Assembly (NCBI GenBank): GCA_018257865.1
Contig: JAEUBA010000181.1
Location: forward strand, 1 to 30,542
Source: Stereocaulon alpinum
Lineage: Eukaryota > Ascomycota > Lecanoromycetes > Lecanorales > Stereocaulaceae
Direction: 5' to 3'
DNA: 30,542 nucleotides
Within the stretch, counting starts at the first letter, position 1. Every line of letters begins with the position of its first letter. The notes beneath the pieces were generated by a model. It ran no database searches. It had not been told where the DNA came from and was given only the letters and a program-made list of their open reading frames with translations. Shown here piece after piece: positions 1-10,754 of the stretch. The translations under genes were made by a program, and so were the position numbers.

Positions 1-3000
1 GCCCTTACCTAATAAGGGATATACCCTACCTAAAAATACTATAGTATAATATATAGAGGAAGAAGGATATAGTAATAGTACTACTTCTTAAAAATAAAGA
101 TATAAAAGATATAAATATATTAGCGATCTAAGAGCTAGTATATAACCTAATAAATAGAACCTTATATAATATAAGTATAAGTAGATTCTACTTAACCTAT
201 AGAGGAGACTTAGAGGCTAGGACATATTTTTATATAAATAAGAGGATAGATCCTAATAACTAGGGGGTAGAATACTAGGGAGGCGACTTATACTTATTAT
301 AGATCTAAGTTATAAGGACTTAGAAGGATATTAAGGATAAGATAGAGAATACTAAAGGGCTATTAAGGGAGAGGGTATAGGTATATAATATCTATAACCC
401 CTTACTAGTAAGTTATATATTAAAGGATAGTCTAATAACTATCCTAAAACTAGAGGAAGCGCTAGGGAATAAGGGTAAATATATAGTTATAGGAGACTTT
501 AACCTATACTACCCGTACTAAAATAACTTAGGACGAATAATATACTACGCTATAGTAGATAAGCTGCTAGAGGTAGTAGGAGAGAGAGGTATAGTTCTAA
601 GACTACTAAAGAAGGTAGTTATATAGTAGAATAGGGGCTTAGAGAGTACTATTAACCTTATATTCCTAACCGAAGGCGCGTATAATATAATAGTAAAGTA
701 TAGGGTAAGGAAGGACCTTAATATAGGATTAGACTATATACTAATTATTATAGAGCTAGAATAGATATAGAGCGAACGCCTAGTATACTAGAAGAGGGCT
801 TAGAAAAGGATAGAGGCGAAGGTAACTAGGGAGGAAATCTAGAAATATATAAAGATCCTAAATAAAGTAATAAGCTAGTACTTAGTAGACTTTAAAGATA
901 CTATTAACTAGTATATTAATAGGCTTATAGCTATACTATAAGAGATAATAGAAGATACTATCTTATATAAGGAACTATACGTAGGGGCTAAGCTATATTA
1001 GAACGGAGTATATATAAGGGTAACTAAAGTGTTATAGGTAGCGCTTAAGGTATACCGCTATAGTAGAAATATAAAAACTAAGGAAGCCCTCTATTAAGCT
1101 AAAAGGGAAAAGGTTACTACCCTATAGAAGGCTAGGATAATAGCTTTTAAAGAGGGAGTCTATAAGGTATTACTAAAGCTAGGAGGAGTATAATAACTCG
1201 CTAAGTAGGGAAGGGAGAGGAGTATATAACCTAAAGAGCTACTATAATTCCTAGCTATTAAAGACGGAAATAGGAATAAAGTAATAAACTTTAAGGGGAA
1301 GGTAGAGGCCCTAAAGAAGGTCCTCTTCCTACTCTTACCCCTAATAGACTTAATAGATATAAAAGGGGCTAATTACCTAAAATCTATAGCGATAGATAGC
1401 GAGATTACCTTAAAGGAGGTAAAGGACGCGATTTAGTACCTAGTAGCGGATAAGGCCCTAGGGATCTTAAGGATCTTAAATAAGTTCCTAAAAGTAGTAT
1501 ATATAGAGATAACGGAGATGTTTAGGAGGATATTTTAAGCGTACTTAGACTATAGATACTACCTAAAGAAGTTCTAAGAGGCGAATATAGTAATATTAAA
1601 GAAACTAAAAAAGACTAATTATTTAGAGCCTAAGGCGTACTAGCCTATTATATTACTAGATATACTTAGAAAAGTATTAGAGATAGTAATAGCGAAACGT
1701 CTTAATAAAATAGCTAAAAGGAATTACCTACTTTTAGAATACTAAATAGGGGGTAGAAAGAGATACTTAATAGAAATAGCCTTAGAGACTATTATAGATT
1801 TAGTCTATATAATATAGAATTAAGGTAAAGATAACGTAGTAAGCCTACTATTACTAAATATAGTAAGGGTATTTAATAATATATCCTATAAAAGGCTACT
1901 CTATAACCTAAAGATAAAAGGAATCTCTAAGGGAATTATTTAGTAGACTATAAGCTTCCTTAAAGATAAAGTAATATTAATTACTCTAAGAGGTAAAACT
2001 AGCCTAGTAGAGGCGATAGAGACTAGGATTCTATAAGGATTACCTATATTACTAATTCTATTTCTCTTCTTTAATATACTATTAATTAAAGTATACTTAA
2101 AAGTAAAAATCCTAGTATAAGTAGGAGGATTTATAGATAATATATACCTATTAGTATATAGTAAGATAATAGAAACGAACTATAGGTAGCTAAAATAGGC
2201 CTATAAGCTCTACTAAATATAAGCGAAAATATATAGGGCGACGTTTACGCCTTAGAAGTATAAACTAGTATATCTATTATATACCCCTAAAAGGTTTAAT
2301 ATAAAGGAGATAGTATAATTTAGTAATATAGAGGTTAAGCTAGAAATAAGTATTAGGGTCTTAGGGCTATATATTAATACTAAACTCCGCTAGGGCCTAT
2401 ATATAGCGTAGGTAAAGGTAAAGGCTACTACTTAAGCCTAAGCGATTAAGTACTTAGTAGGGTTAACTTAGGGAGCTATATTTAAAAAGTATAGGAAGGT
2501 ATATAGTATAGTAGTAAGGCCTATACTTATATTCGCTACTCTAATATAGTATACCCCTACTAAGGGGTAGGGAGCTATAGAAAAGTATATTAAGACGCTC
2601 GCGATAATATAGAATAACTACCTATAGATAGTACTTAGAGTATATAAGGTAATACTAGTCTAAGTTTTAGAAGCGGAGGTAGTTATTATACTTATCTAAA
2701 CCTATCTAAACGCCCTAGTTATAAGATACTAGGTACTAAGGGGAGTATACCCCTTAATAATTAAAGGTAACCGCTTAATCCGTAGGAGACTATAAGGAAG
2801 GAGAGGAAGGGTACGCCTAATATACCTAACCCTATTACTAGAAAAGGAAGAATAGGCCTTATAGGAGCTTAAGGTAAAGGATTAGGATTAAGCGGTAATA
2901 GTAATAAGGAGGAAGGTATATTAATATAACCTAAAAATAGATATTAAGGAGTATTAAGATATAGGCGTCCTAGCTAAGAAGATATAAGGCTAAGTAATAA

Positions 3001-3782
3001 TAAAGTAGATTAAGTAGTAGGAGGTATATAAGGATACTATCCCTAAGTACTCTTATATACCTATATAGAATAAACTATTATTTAGAGGAAGGTATAACTA
3101 CTACCTAAAGCTTAGGAAGGTAGAAAGTTCGATAGTAGTCTAACTCTAAAGTAGAAAGAATAGGTATAACTACTTCCTTTATAAGGTAAGAGTACTAGAG
3201 GTCTATAGTACCTACTATAGTTATAGATAAAGGAATTAGGATATAAAGTATATTCTCCTATACTACCTAAAGCTTAGTAATACTTAAAGGGAGCTTATTA
3301 AAGAGGTAGAGACTTATAATATTAGGACTATACTAGTTAAGGTTATTAGTATAAGAGCGGCTATAAGATAGCTAGTTAGGTTAGGATTTCTAATATAGTA
3401 TTAACTTACTAGGGAATAGCTCTCCTAGTCTAAACTCCTTATTAAAGTAGAACCGGTAATAAAAACCCTAAAGATAAAGAAGCCTAAGTATAAGTAGAAG
3501 CTAAAGGCGGTAAAGCTACTAAAGTATTATAGGGCTTATTAGGGTAGCGGAGATTATTATTACTAGTATTATAGAGCCTAGTAGTAAGGTTAGATAGGCG
3601 GAGTAGGATAATAAGTAAGCTAATAAGCGAAAGTTTTTAGCTAGAAGGGGTAACTCTAGAAAGGTTTCTTTCGCGTCTAAAGGGCCTTTAACCCCCCCCT
3701 AGATTTCCTAATAATATAAGAGAATACCCTTATTAGTATATATAGATACTAGAATAGGCGTATAAATTAATCAATTAATCAA
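1..3782 (+). mobile_element. LINE (Tad1/I-like) copy A, ORF2 relic, RIP-mutated, 5' end outside window
   Basis: Non-LTR retrotransposon relic. From position 30 one frame, once TAA/TAG are read as mutated Gln/Trp codons, gives an endonuclease/exonuclease/phosphatase domain (to about 720), then a reverse transcriptase (about 1600-2560) and a C-terminal Cys/His-type segment (about 3190-3280). The RT active site at 2130-2141 reads FIDN where the second copy reads FIDD, so a catalytic Asp was lost by G->A. CpA and TpG are almost absent. The copy is colinear with 21350-25770 for over 3.7 kb with only a few bases of indel apart from one nested insertion there. The 3' end is not poly(A) but a short AATTAATC-type tail after GGCGTATAAA. 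It sits inside the minus-strand gypsy gag that follows; its left junction is outside the window. Confidence 0.9.
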
Positions 3783-4331
3783 CTATTTAAGCTAATAGGT
3801 AATTCCTCTAAATTACGCTATATATTCTATCGCTAGTCCCTTCTATTAGAGATTTATAAGCTTTTACTTTAGCCTTCTCTCTTTAGTACTATCTCTAAAA
3901 TAGAACCTTAATAGGTTCCTAATATATATCTTTTTAGAGATAATCTTTAAAGAGTTATCCTCTATTATATTAGGGTTTTAGATTAAGAGGTATTCTTCTA
4001 ACTAAGGTTAAAGTACTACTACTATATTACCTTTAAGGTATAATAAGTAAAATATATTCTTAACCTTTATAGTATAGAAGCTTAATACGTTAAATACTAT
4101 ATATAGGTTAATTTATTAAAGAAATATATTTAACCCTCCCTTCCTACTAGAGAACTTAGTAGGGGTAGGTAACTTTATCCCTCCTTCGCTAATAGTAATT
4201 CCGTCCTTAGGAATAGGAGCTATCTCCTTTCCCTTAAATCTACTTATTACTTTAGATATAACGCGCCGTCTCTCCCCTAAGGTAGAACCGGAAGTACTTA
4301 TATTATATAGTCTAAAGTATAGTATTTAAAG
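3783..4331 (-). mobile_element. Ty3/gypsy gag relic (minus strand), RIP-mutated
   Basis: Read on the minus strand from about 4285 downwards, one frame interrupted only by TAA/TAG resembles the N-terminal half of fungal gypsy Gag: LPTPTKFS near the start, then a segment of the type found in retrotransposon gag domains, ending near RRLK and FRGITY. It lies directly inside the LTR at 4332-4686, as expected for gag after a 5' LTR and leader. The frame is broken at 3782 by the LINE, so the rest of this element should lie left of the window. The family call rests on motif resemblance, not on a search. Confidence 0.65.
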
Positions 4332-4686
4332 TATAACGGGGTAGTTTAACTCCTACGGGTAAATTATATAGTATATTAAGTACTAAAAGGTAATAGAGAT
4401 AGATAGTCGTTAAATTATCTTTAGCTAAGACTCCTCTCTATTATATAAGTTAAATATAAGGAAAGAATTATTCTACTAAAGGAAAACCCCTTCCTTATAT
4501 ATTCTCTATTAATTATACTAAGCCCTAGTATAATCTGGGTGATCTAGTCCTATATCTACTATATTAACCTATAATCTACCTAATATACCCTAGATCACTT
4601 ATATTACTAGGTCCTACCTAAAGTATCCTTTACTTACTAACCCTATCACGTGCCTTGCCCGTAACCTTGCGGGGTTACCCGTAACA
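4332..4686 (-). repeat. LTR of minus-strand Ty3/gypsy element (5' LTR)
   Basis: On the minus strand the repeat begins TGTTACGGG at 4686 and ends GTTATA at 4332, as expected for TG...CA ends when the final CA has mutated to TA. About 170 bp of its 3' half (4332-4505) match, in inverted orientation, the LTR at 29860-30033, including a TATA-like ATATATAAG. The outer half differs between the two, suggesting two LTR subfamilies sharing a promoter half. The outermost part keeps CpA/TpG and is less RIPed than the rest. Confidence 0.65.
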
Positions 4687-6010
4687 ATTCGTAGTTATAA
4701 CTACTGGATTTACGGTTTTAGTAGCGACGGTCTATATATATTATTTTACTTAGCGATAGGAGGCTACGACGGTCTTATAAGGCTATAAATAATCGGAGGT
4801 CCTAAATAAGGTTTTATATAATATCTAGTAGTTTTCGATAGACGATCTCGTAGGTAGGTATAGACTTATAAGTAGTAATTATCTTCTAGTAGATAAAGCT
4901 ATCCTTATAAAGGCTCTTATCTAGACTATATTATAGCTCTCTTAGTCTAAATATTATAGTATCTAAGTACTCCGTTAGAGTTTTATCTTTACTACGGTTA
5001 ATAAATAATTATAAGGATATACTATTCTATTTATTAAGGCGGGGAATCTAGTATTCTCTTCCTTCGAAGTTCCCTTTAAAGGTAATTCGCAGCGAGTCTA
5101 GATTTATTAATAAGAAGGAAGATTAGTTACTAAAGTAGAAATTAAGTACGTCGCCGCCTAGTATATATTAAAATACTATATAAAGCTTAGTTAATAGTAT
5201 CCCTACGTTAGAGCCGGTAACTAAGAATATATTTAGCTTATAGTCGAAGGCGTCGCTTCTTCTATTATATTTTATCTCTTCCGTATAGAGCTTAATTAAT
5301 ACGGTAAGTTCTTAGGAAAGGCCTTACTCCTAGTAATTAGCGATAGCGTTATAGATCTTAAAACTATTAATTAGGGCTATTTAGAAGGGTATCTAGAAGC
5401 GTTACTATTATATTAGGTTAAGTAGTATACCGGTCCTAGCTAGTATTTTAATTTTAGCTAAGGTTAAGGTAGGCGTGTTAAAATTATTACCTAGGGTAGG
5501 CGTACTAGGCGTGTTAGAGTTATTAGTAGAGTTAAAGTTAAACTTCTTCTTTACTAGCTTTAGTATATTTATAGGCTATTTAGACTACGGTTAGGTTACT
5601 AGCTTAGCTAGTTACTTATAGATATAAGTCCTATCCTTAGGTATATAGACGTCGCGATTAAATAGTAGGTCCTTAAGGTTTTATAGTAACTCTTTATATA
5701 CCTTCTTAAATAAGGCTTCGTCCTAATTACTAAAGTTTTTAAGGAAGCTAATCTATAGATTATATCCTTTTTCGTTACGGTTTTAGTAGTAACTTATTAC
5801 TTCGTTAACGAATATTCCTAGGGCGTTACCTAACGTCTTTTTAGGGTTATTAAGGACGATTTCTAATAATATAATAATCCCTTCGTCTTCTTCTATAGCT
5901 AGTTACGTTATTATAAGGTTAGGCGTTATAGTTAAGGCTTAGTACTATAGGTAAGGTTTAGTATTATAGTTAAAATTTTTCTTTACCTTACTAATCTAAG
6001 GTCGATAACT
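4687..6010 (-). mobile_element. Ty1/copia-type gag relic (minus strand), RIP-mutated
   Basis: A minus-strand frame with only TAA/TAG stops runs from about 6000 to 4700. Its final part contains TEYLDTI, RLRELQYSLD, KSIPTYEI and IYIDRRY, the arrangement seen near the end of fungal copia-like Gag before the zinc knuckle (L-x-x-C-R-x-C-Y and TDRRY types). It stops at the gypsy LTR, so no pol is present; the gypsy element probably inserted here or a deletion joined the two. No LTR for this element was delimited. Confidence 0.5.
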
Positions 6011-6734
6011 AATTAGTATTAGTATACCCTCTTACTAAGTAGTACTAATTAGTAGGTAGCCTAATCCCCTATTACCTACCCTAGATAATCTAATTCGCAG
6101 GGTGTCTATTAGGCTTAGTAAACTAGGGATTAACTTAAATCTAGCTAGCTAAGCTATAGTGTTTTATCTAGGAGCGGGCGCTAAGCCGCTATTACGGAGT
6201 GCGGAGCGAAGTTATTCCGACAGTATCCTATTAGACACGTAGAGGTAAGTCGACGCGAGCGTATCGACTAGAGAATTTCAAGTAAGTGTAAGGAAGAACG
6301 GAGACCCCGTAGCGTAGCGCAGGGCCGGCGCAGAGATAAGTATAGCGCGCGCGCGATGAAATTTCAGAAGTTCTGCCTAGAGTAGCGCTTACTATACTCG
6401 CTGCTATACATTCCGTCCGTACCGTATGTTAAACCTCACCTATTCGCTCCCCGCCTTCCTCCGAGCTCCCTCTTTCCGTCCATTATCCATTAGTAATATA
6501 GAATATCGTCCTTCTCCTTCAAGGGCGCAACAATATCATAAAGCCAAGCCCCATCCCTCTATCTCACTTTTCACCTCCTAATACATCCACCTCGACCTTC
6601 CTTAAACCTACAAACACCAGAATACCTACCACGTTTCAATAATCTCCTTTTAATTATCTCCTAACTCTACCCTCAACCCTTTTCCCCCTTGCCTCTATCC
6701 TTTGTTTTTTCCCTTCCTTTCCACGCACCCAAAA
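6011..6734. other. Boundary between RIP relic block and gene island; upstream region of the reductase gene
   Basis: From 6011 to about 6170 the sequence is still RIP-like. About 6170-6400 is a GC-rich, CpG-rich mosaic that keeps many CpG and some CpA/TpG. From about 6425 composition is that of normal fungal DNA. A pyrimidine-rich tract (about 6660-6730) immediately precedes the chosen start codon, which is common for fungal promoters. I see no gene here. Confidence 0.5.
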
Positions 6735-7919
6735 ATGTCCCACCACCCCCTGTCCCCCCATGCCCCCCTCATAGACCTCTCTCTCCGCCGCTCCGCCCTC
6801 AGCACCCTCGGCACCTCCACCCAGCTCTCAGCACTAGTCCTCCTTCTCTTCCTCTCCGCCTACCGGCGCCTTATCGTCTCGCACGCGGCAGCCGGAGGCG
6901 TAGGCGGCACCGGCAGTACCACCAGCACCAATGCCAATGCTAACAACGGGGGGCTGGGGCAGGAGAAGAAGAAGAAGAAGGGAGGGGGAAGCTGGCTGGA
7001 CCGCCCAGCGCCGTTGGTGGGCGAGAGCTGGAGGGTTATACTTGCCGTGGCGGGGTGGGGGGGGTGGTTGGCGCTTTTGGGGGTATGGGTTGGGTGGGGG
7101 GTTGGGGGAGGTGTGTTTAATTCTTCTTTTTCTTCCCTTCTGTTTTCTTCTTAGAGGTGGGGGGGAGTTTTTTGGTCTTTCTTGGGCGAGCGGGTGAAAG
7201 AAGAGGAGAGCGCCCCGTGTCTGTCTATCAATGTTCTCTCCGACAAACACTCCTACCCTGCTACTCTACCTCGCCTTCTATCCTTTTTTTTCACCCCCCC
7301 CAAGAAAAAAAGCAAAAAAGCAAAAAAGCAAACAACATATTACCCACCCACCCGCTAACTCTCCCCCCCTTCAAAAACAGACTACCTCTACGCCACGCGC
7401 GCCCCCGCGCACATCGCCGCCTCCCTCCTCCCATTCCACCTTCTGCTGACCTCCTCCCTCCCGCACCCCCTCTCCCCTCTTCCCCTCCTGCTCCTCTCCG
7501 GCCCCAAAATCAAAGCAGCACCCAACCTCAACCTAACCTCCTACCACCGCGTGCACGCCCTCCTGCTGCTCTCCCTCCTAGCCTCGCACGCGGGCCTGTA
7601 CCTCAATTTCTACGTGCAGAAAGCGGTGCTCTGGAAGAAGGTGTGGAATGTGGATGTGCAGCTGGGGCTGGGTATGGTGGGGGTGCTAGGGGTACTGGTA
7701 TGGTTCAGTATGGCGAGCGTGAGGAGGGGGAGGAGAGGGTTGTTTCTGGGGGTGCATCTCGTTGGCACGGCGGTTGTGTTGGGGGCGTTGTGGGGGCATG
7801 TGGTTTGGGCGAGGGGGTATGTAATTGAGGCGGGCTTGGTGTTTGTGGCGGGCTTGGTTGGGAGGGGGTGGAGGTTGTGGGGTAGGGGAACTAGGGGAAA
7901 GGGGGGAAAGGGGGTTTGA
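6735..7919 (+). pseudogene. Ferric-reductase-like transmembrane protein, lacking FAD/NADPH domains
   Basis: Exons 6735-7110 and 7381-7919 join in phase (split codon G+AC) to give 304 residues. It resembles the heme-binding membrane domain of fungal FRE metalloreductases, which pass electrons across a membrane to reduce ferric iron. Two His pairs with the 13-residue spacing of this family are present: H181/H195 (YHRVH...ASH) and H251/H265 (VHL...WGH). Hydrophobic segments lie near residues 31-46 and 100-122 and through most of exon 2. Family members run to roughly 550-700 residues with FAD- and NAD-binding domains; here the frame stops after a Gly/Arg/Lys-rich end and nothing like those domains follows before the next gene. 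The 270-bp intron is long beside the others here. I start at MSHHPL because it follows the pyrimidine tract. Either a truncated pseudogene or a membrane-domain-only protein. Confidence 0.65.
7055..7112 (+). other. G-run-rich tract, potential G-quadruplex, end of exon 1
   Basis: Many runs of three or more G occur in about 58 bases, interrupted only by T, A or a few other bases, right up to the intron donor at 7111. This is enough runs for an intramolecular quadruplex on the coding strand. The Gly/Trp-rich protein end of exon 1 results from it. Confidence 0.45.
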
Positions 7920-8269
7920 GGGGGGAAAGGGGGATAGGGCCGGACCAGACTGGGAGATGGGGAGAGCACGTATGCATATGGGAGAGAGGCGAAGATTGTT
8001 ATCTGGTACTGGGTGGATAAGCTTGCTAGGTAGCTCTTACTACAAATTACGAAAGAAATGCTACGCAAGGAAAGGTATCGTCAGGATTTGTTCTCGTCTG
8101 TTCACGAACTATTCGATTCGCGAACGCAGGATGTCTTGCCAACTACCGCTTGATATAAAAACTCTGAAATCTCTAAATAGCGTTGTTAGTGACGGCGTGA
8201 TTCGGAAATTTCGGCGTTAAGCTCTGAAGCAACTGATATCAATATCGCGAAATCAATGAATCACTTGCC
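7920..8269. other. Intergenic region between reductase-like gene and methyltransferase
   Basis: This 350-base stretch lies between two convergent genes. It has normal composition, no RIP signature and no recognisable protein. It was checked for the missing FAD/NADPH half of the reductase and nothing similar was seen in any frame. It is presumably 3' flanking sequence of both genes. Confidence 0.5.
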
Positions 8270-9856
8270 TTAATTCTGCCTCAACGAAATCTCGATGATC
8301 GAGTCGGTACTGCTATGAGGCGTCTGCGCAATCACGAAGTCAGTATTGCCTATTATGGATATCTCTGGAGTTGATTCATGAGTTGAGACATTATATTTTG
8401 AGCAAGCATGTCCTCTTAAGATCATGTCTCAACTTATGAGTCAATCGGATTAGAGAATTTTCCTCTGAGAGGTTGCTTACGAGAATGCGGGTCAGCTCGA
8501 GATGGGAATCTGCCGCGCTGATGATTTCCCTCCACTCAGACTCACTTCGCTCCTGTGCATTTAGCAATTGAAGCATATTAAGGTCTCTGATTCTGGTGAA
8601 GCATTAGCAAAGAATGGTTGACTGCGAAGTGGAAAAGTTACCGCAGGTACCGCTCTGCGATACTCGACATCGCTATATTTGATGGCGAAACAACAATTTC
8701 GACCAGCAGAATCTTGCTCCCAGCCTTCATGGCCGGTACAATCTGGCGAATGATCTTGACGCTGTTTTCGGTCGACCAGTCGTGGCAGATGTGACGCAGA
8801 ATGTAGACTTCTGCACCCGCCACCGGTTGGAGATCAAAGAAGTTATGCGGCACAAACTTCACCCGATTGGTCAATTCGGGTGGCAATTGTGCAGCTCCTT
8901 GCTCAACGTTGTTCTTGTAATCTTCTACCACCAGTTTCAGGTTCGGGTATCTTTTCGCGAGCTCTACACTCATGAAGCCGGATGAGCCGCCAACCTACAC
9001 GAATGTACGTTAGCTTTTCAGATAGAAAATGAAGAAGCAAATCAAACTTGCGTCGACGACAGTAGCCTCTCCGAGCTCTGCCCACGGATATCCCGTTATA
9101 ACGTGTTTCTGGCTTTGGCTAGGATCCTTGTTAACACCCTCCATCGCACCAACGAACCGCGCTTGCAACTCGGGACGTTGCTCGAGGAACTTGAATAAGG
9201 TCTCTTTTGTGTTGAAGGCAAGACCGAAGGCCGTGTCCTGTGCAGCTATGCTGTCTTGATATTTCTCCAGCGCCTCGGCGAGTTTTGCGCTGGCAGGGAA
9301 CATCTGCTCAACGAAGAAGCCATAGTAATCCATCATGTTACGATTTCGCAGAAGCAGGGCTGAGGCGGCGGTGTGAACAACATGGTTAGGGACGTCCTCT
9401 CGCAGCATACGGTTAATGGCTGCTTTACGCACGAGGGTTTTAACTTTCCTCTCAGACAAACCGACTTTGGCCGAGATTTCCGCAAAGGTGGCACCGCCCT
9501 CCAGTGGAATTGCCGGAAGAATGTTGAAGTGGTAGATGCATTGTTGGGCGGCATTGTCGAGGCACTAGGCACATGTCTTAGCAAGCCATGCTTATTCATT
9601 TTCCAAGTTTACTTACACCACCCCAAACCCGGGCTAGAACCTCTCGTGGGCCAAGAAGCAAGTCGTGAAGTGCGCTTGTGTCGTCTATAACCGCCATCCG
9701 TGCCGCCTCGATGCGGAGCTCACCGGCAGTGTCAGGGAATTCGTCCTCCGCATCCTGCTCGAAGGACGGCATTCTGGCCTTCTTACTGGCCAGCCATTTC
9801 TCGACTAGAGCCGAGTTGCTGGCAATTCTTTCACTGAGCTCTTTAATAGAAAGCAT
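8270..9856 (-). CDS. SAM-dependent O-methyltransferase (fungal Methyltransf_2 type)
   Basis: Exons (5'->3') 9856-9617, 9564-9052, 8994-8642, 8592-8481, 8323-8270 join in phase to 423 residues, a usual length for fungal specialised-metabolism O-methyltransferases. The product is expected to move a methyl group from S-adenosylmethionine to a hydroxyl of a small aromatic or polyketide-type substrate in the cytosol. A winged-helix dimerisation part (about residues 90-150) is followed by the SAM motif VVDVGGSSGF (249-258), an acidic VVED (273-276) and the catalytic-base region with H322-D-W. The end (DSIIEIS) matches the usual SIIEV-type strand. Introns are 52, 57, 49 and 157 bp. The second (8995-9051) has a GC donor (GCAAGT), needed to join TVVD to VGGSSGF. 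The 49-bp intron could instead use a donor 6 bp upstream, removing Tyr-Leu. No breaks are seen. The substrate is unknown. Confidence 0.88.
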
Positions 9857-10754
9857 GTTGGATATTTACGCGGGACTGCTTGTGGAATTGGTCATTGAAG
9901 CATGGGCTCTCCACAATGCTATATGCATTTCTCAATACATTAGACAGTGTACAATAGCCTTGCATTCTGGTTTGGATCGGGGCTCGGCCGTCCATATCTA
10001 GGCTGATCCTCCACTTCGGCCGGCCGGGCTGTACAGCTGCATTCAAAGTAGCTATTTTTGGCCCTTTTCGAGCTTCTATGCTCAAAATTCAGATTGCACG
10101 CAGCCCGAGTCTAAGTAGAGTGCAGCTATGTCCCGAGTCCTGAGTCGGCAAAATCCAGCGCTGACTTTGGAGTCGTCATATCCGAGTTCGAGTCAAGAAA
10201 AGGAATACTGTGCATTTGGCTTTCAGTTTAGATCTGGGAAGAGCTTCTTCTTCGCTCTCTTCGGGCTAATCGGGTTCATATACCAAAGAGTCCAATGTCG
10301 ACTTGTCGGACCCAGCAAACTGCATCCTTGGGTACTAACAAAACCTGGCAGTCGTCTGCCAAGGTCCAAGCATTCGAGAAATCGACTTCCTCGCCAGTGC
10401 CACAACCATCCGCCGATACCGGGCTGAAGATTTCTTCAACGAAAGCTCGTTCTTGCTTTTTGAAGCACCCGGACCTACTGGAAACCTCATATGCCGAGGG
10501 CCTAAAAATAGCTCAGAAGACGCTGGGAAGGCACGAGATCTTCTACAGGAGAGATAATATTACGATGGTCAAGATACGTGACACTGCGTTGCTAGATGTT
10601 TCAAAGTTCTGGCCGCAGGATCTTAGTGACTGGAAAATAGAGGGCTGGGCTAGTGATAATTGTAGCTAGCGAAAATACTCAAGTGGTTGAAACTTTTCTT
10701 TTGACAGTAGCGCATCTGAAGTAATTCAGATTGTACTGTTAAACCAGTGGCGTA
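9857..10754. other. Upstream region of the methyltransferase; weak unassigned ORFs
   Basis: This stretch lies between the methyltransferase start and the end of the transcription factor gene. It has ordinary composition. One 124-residue frame (10295-10669 +) and an overlapping alternative frame (about 10369-10550 +, containing FFNESSFLLFE and GPTGNLICRGP) are open, but neither shows a domain I recognise, and the better-looking protein alternates between frames. It may be a small decayed gene or noncoding DNA. Promoter elements of the methyltransferase must lie near its right-hand start at 9856. Confidence 0.3.

Noticed and set aside
6689..8220. Several long overlapping open frames on both strands around the reductase gene
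   Set aside because: They arise from the C- and G-rich low-complexity runs and lack recognisable domains; only the spliced frame with paired heme histidines makes sense.
10128..10669. A real gene between the methyltransferase and the regulator
   Set aside because: Two competing frames, no domain, no convincing splice model; kept only as a weak note.
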